Source of the DNA: Lepiota brunneoincarnata
Taxonomy: Eukaryota > Basidiomycota > Agaricomycetes > Agaricales > Agaricaceae
Length of the DNA stretch: 64,000 bases
Assembly (NCBI GenBank): GCA_023014365.1
Contig: JAEBUN010000069.1
Location: 1 to 64,000 of the forward strand
Reading direction: 5' to 3'
A program made the position numbers and the translations under genes. Of this stretch, positions 19,484-29,827 are shown piece by piece (position 1 is the stretch's first letter; every line of letters begins with the position of its first letter). The notes beneath the pieces are model-generated. The model was not told the DNA's origin and ran no database searches. It worked only from the letters and a program-made list of their open reading frames with translations.

Positions 19484-21765
19484 ATGTCCATGCTACGTCC
19501 AAAATCCCTAATATTCTTTAGAAATCCTGTTCTCAAGCTACATGCACGCAAATTCCGGTTGTTTACGGGTCTCAAAGACGCTTTCGATCCCTCACGCATA
19601 GAACGCGCAGAAGACGAGGTGGATGTTTGTATTGTGGGAGGGGGTCCGGCCGGGCTCAGTGCAGCCATACGACTCAAACAGCTAGAAAAAGAGAAAGGAA
19701 AAGAGATTCGTGTTGTCGTCCTCGAAAAAGGATCCGAAGTTGGTGCGTCTCTATCCTCATCCGGGGTCCAACCATCACCCCATGTTCACACCATCATAGG
19801 CTCACATATTGTTTCGGGCGCCGTCATCGAGCCTCGCGCACTCAACGAGCTCATCCCCAACTGGCAGACCCTCGGTGGTCACCCTCTTACGCGGCCTGCC
19901 ACCTCTTCCCGCATGCGGTTCCTCACGTCTCAGTACTGTCTCCCATTCCCCCACCCCCCGCAGATGAACAATGACGGAAACTACATCGTGTCACTTTCCC
20001 AGTTCACCCGTTGGCTGGCCAATATCGCAGAGAGTGAATATGGCGTAGAGATTTATCCTGGTTTTGCTGGTTCCCAACTTCTTCTCAGCCCTGAGATTGA
20101 TGCTCAAGATCCCTGGGGCAACAACGTCCGTAGTGTCCAAGGTGTTATAACCAACGAAGTCGGCCTTGCTCGAAACTTTACCACAAAGTCCTCCTTCGAG
20201 CCTGGTATGGCCTTCCGCGCCAAAGTCACGCTCCTTGGTGAGGGTGCTCATGGTTCCCTATCCAAACAGGCAATAAGCATGTACAAGCTCCGAAAACAAT
20301 CCCAACCCCAGACCTACGGGATCGGTCTCAAGGAAGTTTGGCGTGTTGACCCAGAACAATATCAGCCTGGAAAAGTCGATCACTTTCTGGGCTGGCCGCT
20401 GCCACGCGATGTCTATGGTGGAGGTTGGGAATACCATATGGGCGACGGCCTTGTTAGCATTGGTCTCGTTCTCGGCCTCGACTATAAAAATCCCTGGTTG
20501 AGTCCATACCGTGAGTTCCAGGCAAGTCCCTGCCGCTTTCACTCAACCTCTTCATTAACCTGCATGCTAGCGCCTCAAACATCATCCCCATTTCCGTAAA
20601 CTTCTTTCTGGAAGCTCTGAACGACTTTCGTACGCTGCACGTGTGCTTAATGAAGGTGGTCTTCAGTCTGTGCCCAAGCTTCATTTCCCCGGCGGCGCCC
20701 TGGTCGGGTGCGCTGCCGGTTTCCTCAACGTTACCAAGATTAAAGGTACCCACAACGCTATGAAGACTGGTATGCTTGCAGCAGAGTCCGCCTACACTGT
20801 CGTACACTCTACGGAGGGAGCCTCAAAATCGGTTGCCGCAGCGAATATGGCTTCGTACGAAACTGCGTTCAAGGACTCATGGGTCTATGAAGACCTCCGC
20901 GAAGTACGCAATATCCGACCTTCGTTTAACACTCAACTCGGCCTTTGGGGTGGTGTTATCTACTCTGGTATCGATTCACTCTTCCTCAGGGGAAACACCC
21001 CATGGACGTTCCGCCATACAGCTGCAGGCGTGAAGGAGAAACATAGTGTATGTTACCCTTCCCCCTTCCAATGGCAAACTCACTGTATCTAATACTGAAC
21101 AATAGGACAGCACCTCCTCCCTCGATTCTGTTCACACTGAACCCGCAAGCTGGCATCAACAAATCGACTACCCACCATTCGAACCTCCGCTTTCGACCGA
21201 CCTCATGACAAGTGTTGCACTCACAGGTACCAACCACAGTGAAGACCAGCCTGTACACCTTCGTGTCGTCAAGACCCATGAATTCATGAAAGAACTTGAG
21301 AGAGCCGGTGCAGGCGATGAGGGGGCAAATGTCGCGGTTGGTGCCGGGTCAAAGGCAGTGGAGACGTGTGCGAAGCAGGCGGTGGACGTGGAAGAGGAGA
21401 AGAGTAGGAGGCGGGAACATGTGAGAGTGAATGTGGGCGAATATGCGGGGTTGCTTGGGAGGGCGTGCCCGGCGGGTGTTTATGAGTATGTTGAGCAGGA
21501 AGGAGGGGAGCTCGAGGAGGAGGGGTGGAAGGGGAAACAGTTGGTTATTAATTCTCAGGTATGTCCTGTGGCTTTCTCGATCGTTTTGTTATTAATGTGA
21601 CTGCGGACAGAACTGTATCCATTGTAAGTTGTGCGATGTCAAGGTTCCGACGCAGGATATCACTTGGACTGTACCTGAGGGCGGAGGAGGTCCCAAGTAC
21701 AGTGAGCGATTCGTTCCACTTTTGTATAAGGCACTAATTTCCCCCTCCCTGCAGCCAACACCTAG
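19484..21765 (+). CDS. electron transfer flavoprotein-ubiquinone oxidoreductase, mitochondrial
   Basis: ETF-QO takes electrons from acyl-CoA and amino-acid dehydrogenases through ETF and passes them to ubiquinone at the inner mitochondrial membrane. Exons by my reading: 19484-19742, 19800-20521, 20571-21047, 21106-21558, 21611-21701, 21755-21765 (2013 nt, 670 codons). All phases agree. The ATG at 19484 opens an Arg-rich, acid-poor presequence. GGGPAG (about 52-57) is the FAD dinucleotide fold; [12 protein letters not shown] and [19 protein letters not shown] are typical family blocks. The C-terminal 4Fe-4S ligands are [10 protein letters not shown] and NCIHCKLC. Intron 20522-20570 uses a GC donor (GCAAGT). 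It is the orthologue type of human ETFDH and yeast Cir2 and looks intact. Confidence 0.93.
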
Positions 21766-21904
21766 TTGTAGGTAGCGTTTGTACATTATGGGTAATAAAC
21801 AGTGTGGGTGAACCGAAGTGAGATGTCTTCGAGGCAGATTGTTCTGGTAGGTCAACAACACTACGAATTGCGTGTAAAGCGGGAAAGGTTTCTGCCCATT
21901 ACCA

Positions 21905-22423
21905 ATGAGCCGAAAGAGTGAGGACGACGGTAACGGCTATGGTATCAGAATATCGGCGCCCCATGGTAAGAGCAATGAAGATGGTGTTGAGGGTGATTCA
22001 ACAACAGCCCCCGATGGGACGGGTTGGAAGGAACCCGACCCAAGCGGCGACGATGGGTGGGAGGTCCTGGGGGTATTGGGCGTAAAGGAACGAGGTATGT
22101 ATTGTACAAGTATCATAGACTACCGGGATGTGCAAAGGGAAGCAATGGACAAAATTTTACATGACAACAAGGGCATTATGCTAGGCAAAATGTTTCTCCA
22201 GTCGCAGATTCAAGAAATGTTACCGGCAGCACCAGAGATTTGGATTGCAAAGCTGGAGTTTCAGTCTCTTGGAATGGAATCACAGGATGTACATACACGA
22301 GACAACGGGGGTCCAGGACAATACCCCCCTCGATCTTCGGAACTAGAATCGTTGTTGAGTGCTGATCGTTTAGATCTGCCAAGATATGTTTGTTCATTGC
22401 ACCCGGTTGCGAAGTTCAGGTAG
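21905..22423 (+). CDS. hypothetical protein, 172 codons
   Basis: An ATG-initiated open frame beginning 140 bp after the ETF-QO stop. The first half is rich in Gly, Asp and Glu and is probably disordered (EDDGNGYG, PSGDDGWEVLG). The second half has a possible helix (QREAMDKILHDNKGIMLGKM). I recognise no domain. Length and lack of internal stops are the only support, and it could be an exon of a longer gene or a chance frame. Confidence 0.25.
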   Translation: MSRKSEDDGNGYGIRISAPHGKSNEDGVEGDSTTAPDGTGWKEPDPSGDDGWEVLGVLGVKERGMYCTSIIDYRDVQREAMDKILHDNKGIMLGKMFLQSQIQEMLPAAPEIWIAKLEFQSLGMESQDVHTRDNGGPGQYPPRSSELESLLSADRLDLPRYVCSLHPVAKFR

Positions 22424-25400
22424 TGTCAGTGTGTGATAAAAGTTGCCATCCTGGAGGCATAGTGGACCCTTGCACCCTCGATAGTGTTCAGTCTGCCGAT
22501 GAAACGTGTTCAAATTTTTTTCTGGTTCCCACAGTGGCAATTGTTGGTTGTTGATGTTGCATGACGACTCGAGGTCCGAGGAACGCTTCAATTGATGAAA
22601 CTCGAACTCGGCGCCAACCATGGGGAGATCTGTCAAGATTAAGGGAGAGTGTATATATGAGATAGGTTTCGTTTAGTCTGTCAGCTTCCTTAATTGTTAG
22701 AGTGCCTGATTTGTACTTTCTTCCGGATGCTTGAATGAACTCATGCGAGGGAACAGCCAAAGATTAGGGCTATCGTACCCCGTTGGTTTCCTTCCCATTG
22801 GTTGAAGAAGAATGGAATCTCTGGGGTTGGGACTGTCCATGTCAATGTGCCTATCTCCTTGGGCCTGATTTGATGCGTCCCATATCTGCGAAATTTATAG
22901 AGGCGGTCTGAGTTCATTGTGAGTTCCATGAAAAGTACCCAGCGTCGAAGAGCCGAGTTTCTTTTGGGCTTCAAGTGCCTGTGTAATGTTATTCGCAGGC
23001 AAGAGCGATCACTGAGGCCCTGAATGTCCTTGAGAACGATAAATGCCAGCGGTGGCAAAGAGGGAAATGCCATATAGCCGTTTAATAGTGATGATATGAT
23101 GATGATACACGAATAAGGATGATGCCACAGCATCACGAACACGTCACCTCCTTCGTTCACCCCTATCCTCCCTGCCAGTCATTCAGAATCCTTTACCAAT
23201 GAGCTGTGACTCAATCACCGCCGTTCGTAAGTGCTTCGCATAACCTGTAACCCTTAGTAAGGTACTCATTCACATATCCCAATCGAGCTCGAGACGTATT
23301 ACATTCTGGGCTTGTGCTTGGATATCGGACCCTTGGCCGGTTTCCGTGCACTGGTATTGTTAGATTCTACAGAGTCGATCCTCATCAGTAGATCTTGGGA
23401 GGTCGGGTAATATGAGTGTGGGCAATGGATATGTGGGGCCGCTTTAGGCGCCAAACTGACAGTTCGAAAATTCTTTTCCTAACAGAGTAATTACATGCAA
23501 CATTTTGTCGTTGACTTTTGAATGGCTCTAATTGTTCCTAGCCCCAGCTTATGGACAAAACTCTCTAGGCGGCCCCAAGACCATCCTCATGAGAGAGTCT
23601 TACCGTAACGAGCTCGGCAGTTAGTTAATTGCTAATTGAAGAGCGAGCTGTTCACAGGATCGGGTCAACCTCCACTAGACTCCAGAATAGGTATGGTGAC
23701 TCATCGGGTGACCATGCTGCCTGTCTCCTAGACGCAGCGCCGTCGCAAAAACCATGCACATCTCCTGCCTCACTTGAGAATTCTTAATCGAAGGTACTCA
23801 GAGTCTCGGAAGAACCCGAGGTTATGGTTACCAGGCTCTAACGGAACATGATTTGCCATGTACCCTAAACAAAGCTTGGAAAACTTGTAAGGATAGAACA
23901 ACGACAGGAGTATGTAGTCTCAGAGCTGGTGCGAGACAGATTTCAGCACTCGGCGAATGTAAAGGGGATAGACCAGCAGGCGTGGTAAGCCATAAGAGAC
24001 AGACCTATAGGGTAACTGTTTCAAGAGGTGGTAATATATTTTTCCCACACTTCGGCTATGTCGGTTAGTTGTATAGGGACATCGAGGGAAATGAACTCAA
24101 TGCCGACATCTTCCCCGTCGACCTGCGGTATCGAGAGAAATAAGGCTGATCACCGTTCAACCTCGCTTCCGTTTGGACTGTGGCGAGCGATTGGTGACAG
24201 TCCGTGCTCTGACAGGGACGGGAATATGGGTGAATGAACATGGGGATGAGGGAAGAAAGGAAACCGGGAAGGGGAGACGGCGACGCTGACTACGTGAATG
24301 AAACTTGTGCCCCATCACGCCTCATCCATCAAGACTGGCACCCTGGTGGGAAGGAGTCTCCAACGGTAGGGGTGATATTAGGTGAAGAATCCGGAAATAG
24401 GCGACGGCCGCCTGCTGCGGAAGGCGCCCCTGAAATAAGTAATTTGAGAGCAAGACCGTGATGTCCAACACGGGAGGGAATGGAAGACACACTGGTGAGT
24501 CCCCAAGAGCCTTCTGGCTGTTAATGGTCCACAATTCCCACCGGTGAGCGATTCTCTCCCAGTCCCTCCATAAGATTGTGCCCCGAACAAGAGTATTTGC
24601 TTGGAAGGTATGGAAGGGAATGACTTTTGTCGACCATCTCCGTAGCTTGACGCCTAGACAAAGGTAAGTGGTTTGAGTTGTACAAACCCTGAAAGAACTT
24701 TCGCGCCAGGGGTTGCAGACGACCACCAGGGACGTAAAAAATGAACATCAGAACCTTAGTGATTGAGTGTAAATTCAAATAGAGTTTGCAAAAGGCTCGT
24801 ATCACATCAATTACGATCGGCTCGCAAACAAAAGTGGACACCAATATGAGATCTTTGATCTGGGTCGGTGCCGACCCCTTCCCTAACTCAACTTTGAGGG
24901 GTATACGCCCGGTTTGAAGCGCAAGGGGATGAAACATATGGAACCGGTCCAAGCACGCAGTATTATCAAGATGGCTTTGCTAGGCCTGCGATGCCATGAG
25001 AGTGAGATATTGTCTCCGCCCCTTCCCGTGACAATAAACATACCTATGACTGGTGCCGGTTAACCTGTGCGGCCGTCGTTGCCAGAAGATGGTGAGTGAC
25101 TTGAATGAGAAGGGGAGAGCAGGACCTCCATTCTGTAGTGTCACAAACGTGTGATGGGCCGGACGGCGTGTGCGCGAGTTCTGCATCTGTTTGAACGAGG
25201 ATGCTGGTTCCAGAACTCCGGGGCCGCCCGTAACATACTCCTTTCTCTTTCATCCAAGTCCTCCCATCTCATTTCGGCCGTGATGATTCAATGCGGTGCG
25301 TCAGGCTAGCTATCTGCACATTTTCTCGGACTGGTGCTACCTCCCCTCGAGTGTTTGGTTATGTCGAAATCATCATGATCGCGACCCCGACGACCCGCAC

Positions 25401-25894
25401 AACGTAGGGCACAGTGTCAGTTGGCTTCACTAAAAGTGCTCGAGTTCGGCAGAGTCAATGAGATAGACCCTGCAGCCAGTCGTCTTCTGCCCTGACAACC
25501 AAAGGGTTGGGTGGCCGGGAAAGTCGGATAAAGGGGGATTGGAATCGTCGATCATTGATGAAGATTTATGAGGCGCGCGATGAGGGACGACTAATGTGTT
25601 GGGTAAAATAAACTCTACTGATGCAAGGGGAACAATCTCCCACGGCCGAATGGCGGTGGTATTGGCTCTAGCGTCGCAGAGGAGCTCACCCTGGAAAACC
25701 CTGGCAACGTCGCGCACCAAGTTCATGCCCCCAAAATCACAGTCCCCATTGAATACCTCCCGGCTCCCAGCTGCCTATCCCTAGGGTACCATCGAGCCCC
25801 TCTGGCTGGGTATTTAAGGCCAAGTCCGTCCCCTAGTGGTTCCAAAAATCCAAGCGATAAGCTCCGACAAGTTTTCCCCTGCTTGATATCCGAC
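22424..25894. other. 3.5 kb without an identifiable gene
   Basis: Several overlapping minus-strand frames occur (22488-23160 and 24322-24952), broken in a way that could mean decayed exons, but none contains a motif I can name. The last few hundred bases, including TATTTAAGG near 25810, probably hold the promoter of the terpene synthase. Confidence 0.4.
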
Positions 25895-27125
25895 ATGTCT
25901 TCCGTCCAACAGTTCCGCCTACCAGATCTCTTCGCAGGTTGTCCTCTTGAGGCCGATGTAAATCCACACCATCAAGAGGCAGCCGCGGAGTCTCGCGCTT
26001 GGGTCAACTCCTTTCATGCCTTCTCCGGAAATATACAAGTCGAGTTCACCGAGACTCACTTGGAACTTTTGGCCTCGCATATATACTGGTACGCCGACTA
26101 TGAGCAATTTCGAACGACCTGCGACTTTGTGAGTTCAATCCAATGGCATGCAGATGGATACCTGATCATGATACTTTTTTCAGATGAATGTATTCACTGT
26201 CTATGACGATATTACCGATGAACAGAATGGAAGGGATGCCAGAAACACTTCCTTCAATTTTATTCAGGCAATGCGGGATTCCGACTGGGATGACGACTCT
26301 GTGGTAACCAGGATGACAAAACAGTAAGCTGATTCTCCTTCACGTCTGGCTCGGGGGCACTGACATGACTGCTAGATTCCGTGCCCGCATCGGCCGGCTT
26401 GCAGGGCCTAACAATCTTCGTCGGTTAATTGATATCTGGGAGATCTCCGCGCATTCTGTTACCAGAGAAGCAGAACTCCGAGAGGCGGGCGAGATCCTTC
26501 CTCTGGACGAGTATATTCCTCATCGGCGGTACAACTCTGCCTCTTTGACGTGCCTCGCCCTTGTTGAGTATGCCCTCGGCATTGATCTACCTGAGGAGGT
26601 ATACTTGAACCCGGCGGTCTCGAAGGCCCTCCTCGCTGCGTGTGATCATTCCTGCTACGTGAATGTGCGTCCACGCATGATTTTTATCGATCGATCCTAT
26701 GCTGAGGCTCAACTTCCTAGGATATCTGTTCCTACAATAGGGAACAAGCAAAAGGGCAAGACGGTAATAACGTCGTGACTCTCCTGATGAAAGAACGCAA
26801 TATGTCTCTCCAGGAGGCATGCGATTATGTCGGCGTCTGCTGCCAGCAGCTCGTAGATGATTATCTCTCCGCGCGAGATGAGATCGGAGAAACCCTCGGC
26901 GGTGATGTTTCACGGTTTATCAAAGGGATAGGGAGCTTCTTGATTGGATATACAACGTGCGCAACCGCTTTCTCTACGCACGCTGAAGTGAGCTACCTAT
27001 CTGACCAGTCTCCTAGGTGGTGTTTCGGAACCCCCCGTTATTTTGGTCCCGGTCACAGTGAGGTCAAGCGTAATTTGACTGTGGTATTGAGGCCCAAGGA
27101 GGCGCCCGAAAAGGTTGACTCTTGA
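25895..27125 (+). CDS. sesquiterpene synthase (class I terpene cyclase)
   Basis: Class I terpene synthases ionise farnesyl diphosphate with bound Mg2+ and cyclise it to a sesquiterpene. Exons by my reading: 25895-26128, 26184-26323, 26376-26664, 26721-27125 (355 residues, the usual size for fungal enzymes). The start is ATG 25895 (MSSVQQFRLPDLF). The aspartate-rich motif is YDDITDE (about 85-91). The NSE metal-binding triad is NDICSYNRE (about 221-229), formed only after splicing because intron 26665-26720 falls exactly between Asn and Asp. Downstream EQAKGQDGNNVVTLLM and the C-terminal RY of PRWCFGTPRYFG (the pyrophosphate-sensing pair) are present. All signature residues are intact. The product cannot be predicted from sequence alone. 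The nearby reductase (28333) may act on the same pathway. Confidence 0.92.
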
Positions 27126-27351
27126 GTCAAAATTCGAAGTGGCGGTCATATTTAGAGGATCTAGTTCATTTAACACCCATGTTCGTTTGTATACATCCTT
27201 TATAGAATTTAAACACTTTTCATATAGTTGTTAACACCTCATGAAGTCCCCCAGCACAGAGATCAGACATGCTCACAACGTAGGCGGACTCCTCGGATGA
27301 CCATATTGTCGTGCAATTGAAGCTTTTTTTGTGCTCTGTCAATCAATCCCA

Positions 27352-27986
27352 ATGGATGCTCAAACGCTCGATGGCTTGATTCAATTCAACTTTACGATGG
27401 CGGCCGATTTGTTGAGGAGCTCTCCGTTCACCTACGAGGAGCTCAATATTGACCAACTCCTACAAAATGGGTGTTTTGTCCTGCCTGATCGAGCTACCCG
27501 TGCTCAGACATTTTCCAGATTCCTGAGGCTCCCATCCCCGAATTCGTTCGCTGCTACCCCAAATTTTCTTTCGCCCTGCTCTTCTTCCACAGCCAACCTA
27601 TGCAACATGGGATCGGCCATATGTCCTAGGCCGGGGGGCATACAGGGCACTCTGCTGGCCAACTGAAGCTGGTGGATCAATATTAAGTCCATATCCTGGC
27701 CGATGGAATCTGCTCATCAAATTTATTAAATCTAGAATCATGGTATGTGTAGTCACTTCTGTGGCCGTACTGGACAGCACACTAACCACTGTTTCTGCTT
27801 CCCCGTACTACTATTGCAGGTGTTTGTCCAGGGTGCCGGGCATTAACAGCCTCACCGCGTGGCCAGTGCAGACTGTGCTCATTAACTTGTGGAGGCGCTC
27901 ATCGGGAGTGTTCGTTGGGGGCAGATTTGACCGCCCAGGTAGGATTTATAAGTATCTACGGTATACGTTTCTCGCAAGAGATGTAG
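27352..27986 (+). CDS. unrecognised gene, spliced; related fragment at 52.3 kb
   Basis: The start (ATG 27352) reads FTYEELNIDQLLQN. After an acceptor at TTTTCCAG the coding sense continues as IPEAPIPEF, then after CCACAG as PTYATWDRPYVLGRGAYRAL and WNLLIKFIKSRIM. A last piece after TTGCAG reads CPGCRALT and CRLCSLTCGGAHREC, a possible zinc-binding Cys pattern, and stops at TAG 27984-27986. The donor of the first intron is out of phase by my reading, so the gene may be damaged or my boundaries wrong. A paralogous fragment with an intron at the matching place lies at 52324-52562. I do not know the family. Confidence 0.4.
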
Positions 27987-28332
27987 TTGTACGTTGGGAG
28001 AATCCAGAGCAATGCCTGGCATGTCTAGTGTGGCATACGCGACGAATCCTAGTGTACCACGCCGGCCGGGTGACTTGAGGATTCACTATGGTTGACGTTA
28101 AACGGTCATATCCTTAGCATGAATTTGATTTTTCTGCAGATCTATGTATTTCCCTGGCTCGGCGAGTGGCTAGCGCGACACGAACACTTGAAATTGTGGG
28201 AGGCTGAGGATCAGCGGAGAAGCTGAACGTCGATCCTCGAGGTGAACACGAGCATGGGAAAATAGAAGCTACAATGGGCAATAACCCGGAAAAGCTGAAC
28301 CAGATCTACGAGACACGTTCTAGCTTTGAAAC

Positions 28333-29827
28333 ATGCCCATTGTCGCCAGCAGCCCTCATGCTAAAGTACTCGTGACTGGAGCCAATGGTTACATCGCGAT
28401 GTGGATCGTGAAACATCTCCTGCAGGGGGGATACTCTGTTCGGGGAACGGTTCGCAGTCATACCAAGGTAGCCGAGGTCACTGATTACTTTCCAGAGTAT
28501 GCTGCGAGTGGATCTTTGCAAGTTATCGTTGCGGGCGATCTGACACAGGTGTGTCTCCACTGAATGATCCGCAGGATACGGTGTGTCTGACTCACCATAC
28601 CATCTGGCATGACGTCTTCAGAAGGGAGCTTTCGATGGAGCGGTGAAGGGTATTGATGCTGTCATACACACTGCCGCCCCTGTTGCATGGTTAGAGGGTG
28701 ACCCAGAAGGTCCGTCTCACCCAGACCTCCTGGACGGTCTCTGAAGCTGTGTGCTGTGGTACCAGAAATCCTTGATCCTACTTTGAAGGGTACTCTGGGT
28801 GTGCTGGAGAGTGTCCTTCACCACGGGTGACACAAACTTCCCTCCCGAGTGTAGGGTTTGCACTTATTCCCATTCGCAATCGTGTACATGGCTAGCTCCT
28901 CGGTCAAACGGGTGATCCCAACTTCATCCATGGGGACTGTATCTCGAACAACTCTGGACAAGGCCAAAGACGCAAATCAAGAAATCAAGACATTTTCAGA
29001 GGAAAGTTGGAACGAAGAGAGTTCCGACAATTGCCGAAGGCTGGGGAAGGACGCTCCCTCGCTGGATAAATACGAAGCCGCCAAAACCGCTGCCGAGAAA
29101 GGTCTGTCTTGCTCTAAATATAAGCTCTCCCTTATGTTAAATACATTTGATAGCTGCTTGGAAGTTTGTCAATGAGCATAACAATGAGATTAAATGGGAT
29201 TTCGTTTCCTTGCAGCCTTCCTGGGTATTTGGGGTGAGCATCGGTGCGCGAAATCTCATTCGTCGCCTCCTTACCCGCTTCCTCCCTCAGCCTCCCATCC
29301 AGAAATGGAACGATCCGAATCAGATGAACACTACGACTAAGATGTGGCACGGTGTTGTTTTCAATGATGAGAGGGTAGACTACCTTGATAACTCCGAGGG
29401 TGGCTGGGTCGATATCGAAGACGTTGCACTTGGTCATTTACGTGCTTTGGAGAAACCAGAAGCGGGTGGTCACAGATTCTTATTGGTTGCCGGTAAGCGA
29501 ATATATCGCACCTTTCTCCACAGCAAGTCGATTCAGTGAAATGTTGGATCTCAGGATCTTTCTTCTGGAATGAATTTAGTAAGCTCTCGTGCTCTTTCCC
29601 CAACATAGGTGTTGACGGACTGGGGAACAGATGACATCGCGAACAAACTCAAGCCCACGTTACCGAAATTGTTACATCCGATTGCGCCACCTCGTCCAGA
29701 TATCACCACGGAGTATAGACATTTTTATCTGAACGAGAAGGCGAAGGGAGTTCTCGGAGTTAACTTTCGTTCAAAAGAGGAGACTACGCGTGCCACGCTC
29801 GAAGAGTGGGCTAAACGGGGCATGTAG
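28333..29827 (+). CDS. NAD(P)H-dependent reductase, extended SDR family (GRE2/dihydroflavonol reductase-like)
   Basis: Such enzymes reduce aldehydes or ketones with NAD(P)H. Exons: 28333-28548, 28622-28709, 28766-28826, 28896-29101, 29154-29492, 29555-29578, 29631-29827 (376 residues, all phases consistent). The N-terminal Rossmann motif is VTGANGYIA (about 14-22), followed by IDAVIHTAAP, the catalytic-serine strand VIPTSSMGTV, and YEAAK (Tyr about 181, Lys about 185) as the YxxxK pair. WVDIEDVALGHLRAL is the usual C-terminal block. It is slightly longer than the usual 340 residues. It lies 1.2 kb after the sesquiterpene synthase on the same strand, so a role in terpenoid tailoring is possible but unproven; methylglyoxal or general carbonyl reduction is the alternative. 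Confidence 0.9.

Noticed and set aside
24322..24952. Overlapping minus-strand frames of 134 and 143 codons
   Set aside because: No motif, no plausible splice join between them, and no conservation evidence inside the window.
29579..29630. Apparent frameshift at the end of the SDR gene
   Set aside because: Resolved by taking the acceptor at GGGGAACAG (29630) rather than CAACATAG (29608); the 52-nt intron then keeps frame and family sequence.
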